Below, piece after piece: positions 57,191 through 64,000 of a stretch of 64,000 bases of DNA. The notes under the pieces were generated by a model that saw nothing but the letters and a program-made list of their open reading frames with translations, ran no database searches and was not told where the DNA came from. Source of the DNA: CAVYUC01 sp963783085. Lineage in GTDB: Bacteria > Bacteroidota > Bacteroidia > Bacteroidales > Prolixibacteraceae. The translations under genes were made by a program, and so were the position numbers. The stretch covers positions 682,001 through 746,000 of the forward strand of contig CAWAMJ010000002.1 in the NCBI GenBank assembly GCA_963783085.1. Reading direction: 5' to 3'. Numbering within the stretch: position 1 is the first letter of the stretch; each line of letters opens with the position of its first letter.

Positions 57191-58369
57191 CTATTTATTT
57201 TTAAGGTTTTGTTCTCTTTTTAAAGCTTCAAGATAATAATAATCAGCATAATTGATGGCCACATCCACTTCGTCATTATTTGGCATATGGCCTACGCTGT
57301 GTTTTAATAAAAATCCGGCATTGTCGCCGCCGGTCGCCCTGTATTCGTCTGAAGTTAATGTTTTTACTATTGATTCTGCCGCATTGCGATATTCGCTTCC
57401 CTTACCGGAAAAAGTACTGAGCTCGAATAAAGCAGAAGCTGTGATGGCAGCTGCCGATGCATCGCGGTTGGCATTCGGAATATTTGGATCGTTATAATCC
57501 CAATACGAAACCATATCTTCCGGCAGATTGCTGAGAATGAAATCTGCAATTTTCTCTGCTGTTTGCAAATATTTTTCATCTTTTGTTTCGCGATAGCAAA
57601 CGGTATATCCGTACAATCCCCAGGCTTGTCCCCTGCCCCAGGCCGATTCATCAGCGTATCCCTGATGGGTTTGCTTCGCAATAACATTGCCTGTAATGGT
57701 ATCATAATCAATTACATGGTATGAACTCATATTGTCCCTGAAATGATTTTTCAAAGTTGTATTGGCATGTTGAACAGCTACTTCCCTGTATTTCGGATCA
57801 TTGGTTTCTTTTGACGCCCAAAACAGCATTTCGAGATTCATCATATTGTCGATGATCACCGGGTACTGCCATTTTCCGTGATCCCATGATTTAATAACCC
57901 CTGCTTTTGGATTAAAACGGGTTATCAATGATTCAGACGCCTGAATAATGACATCTTTGTATTCTTCTTTACCGGTTATGCGGTAAGCGTTGCCAAAACT
58001 GCAAAATACCATAAATCCCAAATCATGGGTATTCGTGCGATATTGTACACCATCGAGTTTTTCTGTATTTGCAACGGCTTTATCTTTCCAGTAATCGTCA
58101 TTCGTCATTTCGTACATAAACCAGAACGAACCGGCCGGAAAACCACAGGTCCAGTCATTGATCCCAACAAAACGGATGTCGCCGTTTTTATCGGGATAAG
58201 AGCGCGGGACTTTATTTTCAGGAATTGAATCGGCTAAATACTTCAATTGATTGCTCAATTCATTTTTAAGTTCCGGGAAATCTGTTTCAGCTTTATTTTC
58301 GTTTTGCTTACTGCCACACGCGGCAATAAAAACGGTTAAAACGACGGTTAACAATGATTTGAAATTCAT
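57191..58369 (-). CDS. GH88 unsaturated glucuronyl/galacturonyl hydrolase
   Basis: I choose ATG 58369 (MNFKSLLTVVLTVFIAACGS), which gives a lipobox with Cys18 and about 392 residues; the frame is open further upstream. THDLGFMVFCSF and IDNMMNLEMLFWAS carry the two Asp that correspond to the catalytic Asp88 and Asp149 of the Bacillus enzyme. CGFPAGSFWFMYE and GQAWGLYGYTVCYRET are other GH88 motifs. The enzyme removes the terminal unsaturated uronic acid left by polysaccharide lyases; no lyase gene is visible in the window. Confidence 0.92.
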   Translation of the reverse strand: MNFKSLLTVVLTVFIAACGSKQNENKAETDFPELKNELSNQLKYLADSIPENKVPRSYPDKNGDIRFVGINDWTCGFPAGSFWFMYEMTNDDYWKDKAVANTEKLDGVQYRTNTHDLGFMVFCSFGNAYRITGKEEYKDVIIQASESLITRFNPKAGVIKSWDHGKWQYPVIIDNMMNLEMLFWASKETNDPKYREVAVQHANTTLKNHFRDNMSSYHVIDYDTITGNVIAKQTHQGYADESAWGRGQAWGLYGYTVCYRETKDEKYLQTAEKIADFILSNLPEDMVSYWDYNDPNIPNANRDASAAAITASALFELSTFSGKGSEYRNAAESIVKTLTSDEYRATGGDNAGFLLKHSVGHMPNNDEVDVAINYADYYYLEALKREQNLKNK

Positions 58370-58502
58370 GTTGTTAAAGTTAAAGGTTATTATTCCAAAA
58401 TATAAAAAATTAATTATTAAGCGTATTTGCAAAAGCTACATTTTGTACCATAGTTAAATTGGATGTTTCCCAAAACACAAATATAAAGCGAAAAAACAAA
58501 AG

Positions 58503-58518
58503 ATGCAATCGATTGCAT
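58503..58518. promoter_or_regulatory. Palindromic LacI-type operator
   Basis: ATGCAATCGATTGCAT is a perfect 16-base palindrome with a central CG, the usual form of LacI-family operators. It lies 41 bases before the regulator start at 58560 and in the divergent gap with GH88, so it can control both directions. No second exact copy was found in the window. Confidence 0.75.
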
Positions 58519-58559
58519 TATTAAAAAAAATATTTAATTTTATCCCAAACAAAAATAGG

Positions 58560-59588
58560 ATGGCCAAACAAACTGAAACCACAATTCATGATATTGCCAA
58601 ACAACTTGGTATTTCTGCGTCCACAGTCTCGCGCGCGTTAAACGATAATCCGTTAATAAGCGACACAACGCGAACACTTATCAAAAAAAAAGCCGACGAG
58701 ATGGGTTACCGTCCGAACGTAATTGCTGCCAATTTCAGAACAAAGAAAACAAACACCATTGGCGTAATTGTACCATTAATTAACCGGCACTTTTTTTCAC
58801 TCGTCATCAGCGGGATTGAAGAGGTGGCCTATAACAGCGGTTTCGCGGTTACCATTTCACAATCGAATGACAATATTGAAAAAGAAATAAAAATAGCCCA
58901 AACGTTTTTTTCAAACCGGGTTGATGGTTTAATTGTGTCGATTGGAATGCAAACCACGCACTTTAACCACCTGAAACTTTTTTCGGAACGGGATGTACCA
59001 CTTGTATTTTTCGATCGGGTCGTTCCGGAAATCGACGCCCACAAAATTGTAAACGACGATTTTGGCGGGGCGCTGAAAGCAACACAACACATCATTTCGC
59101 AGGGGGCCAGATGCATCGCACACATCGGCGGGCCTTTAAACCTGAACATATACCAGAGCCGGTTTGGCGGATATCAACAGGCGCTGGAGGAAGCGGGACT
59201 GCCGGTAAATAAAAACATGATAATCCATAACAACCTCACCAGCGCCGACGGAACAAACGCAATTAAAAAACTGTTTTCGAACGACGAAAAACCGGATGCT
59301 GTTTTTTGCGCCAACGATACAACTGCGCTTAGCTCCATTATTTATTTAAGAAAAAACGGAATCAAAATACCGGATGATGTTATTATTGTCGGCTTTAGTA
59401 ACGAACCATTTTCTGAAGTGGTTACACCCTCCATCAGTACGATAAAACAACCGGGTTTCGAAATGGGAAAGAAAGCGGCAGAACTTATCATTCACGAAAT
59501 TAATTCAAAGGAAAAAAACAAGGATTTCCAAACTATTGTGATGCCTACAAAACTAATTGTCAGGGAATCCTCAAAAAAGATCCAGTAA
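58560..59588 (+). CDS. LacI-family transcriptional regulator
   Basis: I start at ATG 58560 (MAKQTETTIHDIAKQLGISA), giving 342 residues; an earlier start at 58503 lies inside the operator palindrome. The helix-turn-helix and hinge are at 8-55 (TIHDIAKQLGISASTVSRAL, PNVIAANFRTKKTNTIGVIV), followed by a periplasmic-binding-protein-like effector domain (IGGPLNLNIYQSRFGGY, AVFCANDTTALSSIIYL). It is divergent to the uronate operon and in front of the epimerase and symporter genes, so it probably represses both until a sugar-acid ligand binds. Confidence 0.94.
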   Translation: MAKQTETTIHDIAKQLGISASTVSRALNDNPLISDTTRTLIKKKADEMGYRPNVIAANFRTKKTNTIGVIVPLINRHFFSLVISGIEEVAYNSGFAVTISQSNDNIEKEIKIAQTFFSNRVDGLIVSIGMQTTHFNHLKLFSERDVPLVFFDRVVPEIDAHKIVNDDFGGALKATQHIISQGARCIAHIGGPLNLNIYQSRFGGYQQALEEAGLPVNKNMIIHNNLTSADGTNAIKKLFSNDEKPDAVFCANDTTALSSIIYLRKNGIKIPDDVIIVGFSNEPFSEVVTPSISTIKQPGFEMGKKAAELIIHEINSKEKNKDFQTIVMPTKLIVRESSKKIQ

Positions 59589-59788
59589 AACGGAACGTTG
59601 GGCAGCTATCTTTTTCCCGGAAATTAAAATTAAACGGGCAAAATGCCCCTTCTGCGGTTGTGGTTAAAAATCCATGCTTTTCAGGTAATATTGTATTTTG
59701 GGAAACAGGAGAAATATAGTATATTCATCGCACGGAATACCTGTGAATCCTGCTAAATGGATAACAAACGGGTTGCCGTAATTCTATA

Positions 59789-59814
59789 ATGAATGAAAAA
59801 GTTACTTCATTCAT
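59789..59814 (+). promoter_or_regulatory. Inverted repeat in the epimerase upstream region
   Basis: ATGAATGAA and TTCATTCAT are exact complements around an 8-base gap, 50-75 bases before the epimerase ATG at 59864. The first arm contains an alternative ATG that is in frame, but the downstream start has the family-like N-terminus. Role unknown. Confidence 0.4.
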
Positions 59815-59863
59815 TTTATTGTTGAAAAAGCACCGGCAGTTGCTCATTAAACCAAGACCAATT

Positions 59864-61139
59864 ATGAATAAAACAGAGATTAAGACGTTACGGGACGAAG
59901 CAGTTAACCACCTGACTTCGGAACTTTTGCCGTTTTGGAAAGCCCGCATGAAAGACGACAGAAACGGCGGATTTATCACCCATTTCGATGAACAGGGAAA
60001 CGATACCGGCGAAGATGAAAAATCGCTGATTGCCCAAACCCGCTGTCTTTACACGGTGGCTTCGGCACACCGGGCCGGTTACGGAAACGGGGAACTGGCT
60101 GAACTTGCCAAACATGGCGCGGATTTCCTGATTGAATAAAATGTGGGACGAAGAATTCGGTGGTTTTTACTGGATGGTCGACCGGAAGGGAAATGTAAAA
60201 ATCGATGAAAAAATTATATACGGCCACAGTTTTGCCATTTATTCATTGAGTGAATACACACTTGCAACGGGCGACAAAAGAGGGATTGAATATGCAGAAA
60301 AAGTATTTGACCTGATTCAGAAATATTGCGTAGACAGCAGGTACGGTGGTTACTGGGAAATGTTTCACCGCGACTGGACGCTTAAAGGACCGGGCAGCAA
60401 AGGTGGCGACCGAAAAACGCTGGATGTGCACATGCATTTGATGGAAGCGTTTACCACATTGTATGAATGTTCAGCCAAAGAAGTGCACCGCAGGAAATTG
60501 CTGGAAGATATCGACTTGTTGCTGAATGTAATTAACCATCCGAAATACAAAACCGGCATTCCGCAGTTTTTCAAAGACTGGACAATCGCGCCGCAGATAA
60601 AATTCGACATTATCTGGGGCTGGGACCGCTTTTCGGAAGAAGGACAAAAAGGAAATGCAACCGACAATACCTGCTACGGCCATAACGCCGAATTTGCATG
60701 GCTGCTGAACCATGCGCTGGATATCCTGAAAATCGATCAGGAACCGTATCTCGAAACGTTCCGCATTATTTTTGACCATACGGTTGACAACGGAATCGAT
60801 ACTGAATTTGGCGGAGTGTATGTGGAAGGTCCTCATTCGGGAGGGGTGTACGACAGGGAAAAAGAATTCTGGCAACAGGCCGAAGTTTTAATCGGCATGC
60901 TCGACGGGGTGCTTTTGTTTAACGATGAAAAATACTGGGAAGCTTATAAAAATGTGCACCGTTTTGTATTCGACAAGGTTATAAACAAAGGTGTGGGCGA
61001 ATGGTACCCGCTGCTGTCGCGAAAAGGCGAGCCTGTTTGGACTCACATGAGCCATTCGTGGAAAATCAATTACCACACCGTGCGATCGATGATTCAGGTC
61101 ATTCAGAAGTTGGACAAGATACTGGCCCGGCAGGATTAA
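59864..61139 (+). pseudogene. AGE-family sugar 2-epimerase, one frameshift
   Basis: Two frames, 59864-60139 and 60132-61139, make one protein of about 425 residues. LIE at the end of the first frame should run into KMWDEEFGGFYWMVDRKG; an extra T in GAATAAAATG near 60138 accounts for the break. The (alpha/alpha)6 barrel motifs CYGHNAEFAWLLNHALD and HSWKINYHTVRSMIQ contain the two His used by N-acylglucosamine, cellobiose and mannobiose 2-epimerases. The exact sugar cannot be told. It lies between the LacI gene and the symporter. Confidence 0.85.
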
Positions 61140-61171
61140 TTCCGGCGATTGGAATTTAATCATCCGATGAT

Positions 61172-61188
61172 ATCCCGCAAAACGGGAT
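61172..61188 (+). terminator. Hairpin between epimerase and symporter genes
   Basis: ATCCCG-CAAAA-CGGGAT with an extra GATG/CATC pair outside. No T run follows, so a full terminator is doubtful; an mRNA-stabilising or attenuating hairpin is an alternative. Confidence 0.4.
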
Positions 61189-61300
61189 CATCAACGGGTT
61201 GTGCCACTCTTTTCATCGGCTGACTTTCGGAGTGCATTCAAATTTAAAACTCAAATAAACGAATCAGAATTTCAGGACTGATTAAACCAAACAAATAACT

Positions 61301-62914
61301 ATGAACCTATCGCTTACCGCATTAGACTGGATTGTTTTGTCGGTTGTGATGACTGGCAGCCTTTCTTTCGGGCTTTACATGGCCTACCGGAAAAACGCCG
61401 GAAAAAACAGCAGCAACTTTTTCCTCGGAGGGCGGTCGATTAAATGGCCGGTCATCGGCGCTTCGCTTTTTGCTACCAACATCGGTGCGGAACATTTGGT
61501 TGGTTTGTCTGGCGATTCGTACCGGTACGGCTTGTCCGCCGGTTCAGTGGAATTAACCTGCGCCATTACACTCGGTTTTGCCTGCGCCGTTTTGTTTCCC
61601 TATTACATGAAAAATAAAATCTACACCATTCCTGAATTTCTGGAGCTGCGATACAACCGTACAGCACGTATCTTTTTTTCAGGATTGATGCTGGTGATTA
61701 GCGTAATGACAAAACTGGCTTTTACCTTGTTTGCCGGAGCGCTGGTTTTAAACAGCATCCTCGGGTGGGATGTAATGACCACAGCGTTTTACATTGGAAT
61801 AATCGTTGCCATTTTTACCATCATCGGCGGTTTTACGGCAGTTGCATATTCCGATGCAATACAGGTTATTCTAATGATTGGAGGCGCTGCAATAATGCTT
61901 TTCATCGGGCTCGACAAAGTAGGCGGCTGGGACGGACTTATGGCCAAAGCGCCTGATATGATGAGCATTGCCGCACCCTATGACGATCCGGTATATCCGT
62001 TTTGGGGAATTTTGGCAACGGCTTTTTACGCCGGTATATTTTACTGGGGAATCGACCAGGTGAATGTGCAGCGTGTACTTTCGGCGCCAAATTTAAAACA
62101 GGCTCGCTGGGGTTCTATGTTTGCGGTATTGTTAAAACTGTTCCCGGTTTTCCTGTTTGCGCTGCCGGGTGTCATCGCTTTTGCACTTTTCCCGGGCGAA
62201 CTTTCAGGCGAGGAAACCAAACAGACGTTTGTACTTTTGCTGAACAAATTGCTTCCCAGCGGATTGCGCGGACTTATGCTGGCGGCCCTGGTTGCAGCCC
62301 TGATGACTTCGCTGATTGCAGTTTTGAATTCTGTTTCAACACTTGTGGTGCGTGATTTTATTGTGGAATTCCGCTCCCATGTTTCAGAAAAAAAACAGGT
62401 TACGCTCGGACGTTATATCATTCTGATTGTTACTTTTCTCGGCATTGGCGCGGCTTACCTGGTGTATAAAAATGAAGAAGGATTGTACAAATACCTGCAA
62501 ACCATTACCGCTTATCTGGTACTTCCGGTTTTCCCGGCAATTTTCTTCGGCATAATAAGCAAAAAAGTTACGTTAAAAGGCGCTGCTTTTTCGGTACTGA
62601 CAGGTGTTATTTTAGCAACAATTTTCGTTATCGACCAATTGATTGGTGCGGATGCAGGAAAGGAATTATTCCCGTTTTTGCACTACAAGCTCACGCTCAA
62701 TTTTGGCTACCGCGGACTTTGGGCTGAAATTCTGATTACCGGGGTTTTATTCGCTGTTTCGGCATTTACCGAAAAAACGGCGCCCGAAAAACTGGAAAAA
62801 ACCACAATTAATTACAAAGTGAAGGTGACCAGATTTGCCGGAATTACCGACTGGCGCTTACATTTGGCTGTTCTTTCGCTCATTACTGTTTTCCTTTATG
62901 TTTGGTTGTCGTAA
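61301..62914 (+). CDS. Sodium:solute symporter family transporter
   Basis: A 537-residue SSS-family protein with about 13-14 membrane helices. SSNFFLGGRSIKWPVIGASL, TNIGAEHLVGLSGDSYRYGL and GGFTAVAYSDAIQVILMIGG are typical of the SGLT-like branch. It should bring a monosaccharide or uronic acid into the cytoplasm with Na+ in exchange for the ion gradient. Intact, and placed beside the epimerase and LacI genes, so it probably imports the product of the neighbouring degradation pathway. Confidence 0.92.
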   Translation: MNLSLTALDWIVLSVVMTGSLSFGLYMAYRKNAGKNSSNFFLGGRSIKWPVIGASLFATNIGAEHLVGLSGDSYRYGLSAGSVELTCAITLGFACAVLFPYYMKNKIYTIPEFLELRYNRTARIFFSGLMLVISVMTKLAFTLFAGALVLNSILGWDVMTTAFYIGIIVAIFTIIGGFTAVAYSDAIQVILMIGGAAIMLFIGLDKVGGWDGLMAKAPDMMSIAAPYDDPVYPFWGILATAFYAGIFYWGIDQVNVQRVLSAPNLKQARWGSMFAVLLKLFPVFLFALPGVIAFALFPGELSGEETKQTFVLLLNKLLPSGLRGLMLAALVAALMTSLIAVLNSVSTLVVRDFIVEFRSHVSEKKQVTLGRYIILIVTFLGIGAAYLVYKNEEGLYKYLQTITAYLVLPVFPAIFFGIISKKVTLKGAAFSVLTGVILATIFVIDQLIGADAGKELFPFLHYKLTLNFGYRGLWAEILITGVLFAVSAFTEKTAPEKLEKTTINYKVKVTRFAGITDWRLHLAVLSLITVFLYVWLS

Positions 62915-62921
62915 AACAGGT

Positions 62922-64000
62922 TTAATTAAATAATCCATGATATCTCGCCATCCAGTAGGGCAGCAAAAAGTACGTACCGGTTTCTTCGCGGGTTCCGTTT
63001 CTGCCGGAATCGAACTTTCGCGGATTTGTATTCCATCGCGAAATACCACTTTCCGGTATGGGAATTGGTTGTGTGGCCTGCTTGTCGCCTCCCCTTCCAA
63101 CCACCGGGTCTTCCTGCAAATCCAGGCGGTGACTGTTTTGCATGCTCCAGTCGATTAAATCAACAGGATATTCCTGCAACTGCTCAAGAGCGATATCTAA
63201 ATCACAATCCTTTTGCAAAACAACGCTGGCAATAATGTTCCATGCCGGCATTTTATCGGATTCAGAAACGGCCCAGGTTCGTTCCAGACTTTTCCGGTAC
63301 TGAGGCCAGTATTCATCTTGCCTGGCATAACGCGAAAGACTGTAATACGGGAAATAGGTCAGAATATCATCGGAATGACTGTTTTCAAACGGTTCGTACA
63401 TTTTTGCCTGCAACATGTTTTCAGCATAATGATGTTTTTCGATTAACTGCCGGTATGTTTCTTCGTATCCGGGATTTCCGGTGATATACGCCGCAGCTTT
63501 TAAAAACGAAAGAATCTCCAGGGAATACAAACCTTTTTCATACGCCCAGTTTGTTGAACAATTGAGTGAATCGGGTGTCCAGATTCCCCATCTGGTAGGT
63601 TTTCCATCGTAATCGATCAGCCGAAAATCATTATCAATGATGTGATCCATCAGGCGCTGTACCAGGATTTTTATTCGCTGTTTCATCGCGTCATTGGCAA
63701 CCAAATCGTAAAAAAGCGGCAAGGCAAACAGGTGTCCCACCACCTCGTCGGAACTGGTATCGTCGAGCCATTGCCATTTTGGGTCGGGCGAAGGACGCCA
63801 TTTTTTTGGATGCGGCGAATGCGATTGCACCACACTATCGGTTACCATGGCATACGATCGTGCCGGCAATCCCGGAATACCGCTGACCGTTTCCAGCCTT
63901 TCCATTGCTTCAAAAGTACGAATGGCGTTTTCTTTGGCCACAGAATCTTTCGTTACTGCATACCGGAAACATTCGGCTGCCAGGTAAGTGGAGGTCCATA
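62922..64000 (-). CDS. Unrecognised protein, likely alpha/alpha-toroid enzyme (5' end outside the window)
   Basis: The frame is open to the right edge: upstream of the GTG at 63941 it reads WTSTYLAAECFRYAVTKDS, so the real start lies beyond 64000. The visible 359 residues are helical and Trp/Tyr-rich (KWQWLDDTSSDEVVGHLF, GIWTPDSLNCSTNWAYEKG, YSLEILSFLKAAAYITGNPG), a pattern seen in alpha/alpha-toroid glycosidases and lyases. I cannot name a family. It is convergent with the symporter, with 7 bases between stops, and may belong to another operon to the right. Confidence 0.6.
   Translation of the reverse strand, partial: WTSTYLAAECFRYAVTKDSVAKENAIRTFEAMERLETVSGIPGLPARSYAMVTDSVVQSHSPHPKKWRPSPDPKWQWLDDTSSDEVVGHLFALPLFYDLVANDAMKQRIKILVQRLMDHIIDNDFRLIDYDGKPTRWGIWTPDSLNCSTNWAYEKGLYSLEILSFLKAAAYITGNPGYEETYRQLIEKHHYAENMLQAKMYEPFENSHSDDILTYFPYYSLSRYARQDEYWPQYRKSLERTWAVSESDKMPAWNIIASVVLQKDCDLDIALEQLQEYPVDLIDWSMQNSHRLDLQEDPVVGRGGDKQATQPIPIPESGISRWNTNPRKFDSGRNGTREETGTYFLLPYWMARYHGLFN

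Noticed and set aside
58503..58559. Earlier ATG start for the LacI regulator
   Set aside because: It would place the start inside the operator palindrome and add 19 residues before the standard helix-turn-helix.

Overview
The window comes from a member of the Bacteroidota, probably a polysaccharide-degrading anaerobe of the Marinilabiliales/Prolixibacteraceae kind (the phylum is firm, the family is inference). The evidence is three SusC/SusD pairs, an ECF-sigma/FecR pair, lipoproteins with Bacteroidota-style signal sequences, and leader promoters that fit the TTG-N19-TAnnTTTG consensus. No rRNA or tRNA was seen.

Region 1 (0.7-17.6 kb, minus strand) is a polysaccharide utilisation locus. It holds an ECF sigma factor, a FecR anti-sigma factor, an STN-type SusC, SusD, two S1 sulfatases (one broken), two paralogous secreted proteins, a five-bladed-propeller glycosidase-like lipoprotein and a secreted FAD oxidoreductase. 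It suggests a sulfated glycan. A heptanucleotide satellite abuts its 3' end.

Region 2 (17.8-29.7 kb, minus strand) is a type III-A CRISPR-Cas locus with an unusual make-up. The adaptation module is a free-standing retron-like reverse transcriptase, Cas1 and Cas2, between two arrays that share a leader and promoter but differ at one base of the crRNA 5' tag. The effector operon is cas10 (no HD domain), csm2, csm3, csm4, csm5, an unrecognised membrane-anchored protein and cas6. No Csm6 is present, and the membrane protein sits 5 and 9 bases from its neighbours. The leader-distal end of each array is a higher-order repeat in which three different hairpin elements take the place of spacers between altered repeats.

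Region 3 (30.0-32.2 kb) is a seven-copy tandem repeat of about 305 bp. Region 4 (32.4-35.7 kb) is ordinary chromosome: kdsA, a DinB-like protein, a Dabb protein and a nucleoside-recognition membrane protein.

Region 5 (35.7-42.2 kb) has a MITE-like element, a DUF6807 protein and a second SusC/SusD pair. Region 6 (42.5-47.1 kb, plus strand) has three membrane or envelope proteins, including a PD40 lipoprotein with a CxxCH motif. Region 7 (47.2-64.0 kb) is a third locus: SusC/SusD, DUF4861, KduD, DUF2264, KduI and GH88 on the minus strand, then a divergent LacI regulator with a palindromic operator, an AGE-family epimerase, an SSS symporter and a partial gene. KduI, KduD and GH88 together indicate breakdown of unsaturated uronic acids from a lyase-cleaved uronate polymer such as pectin.

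About a dozen genes carry frame disruptions, several at homopolymers. They cluster in 7-42 kb and are almost absent from 42-59 kb. I cannot tell assembly error from real decay; both are considered below.
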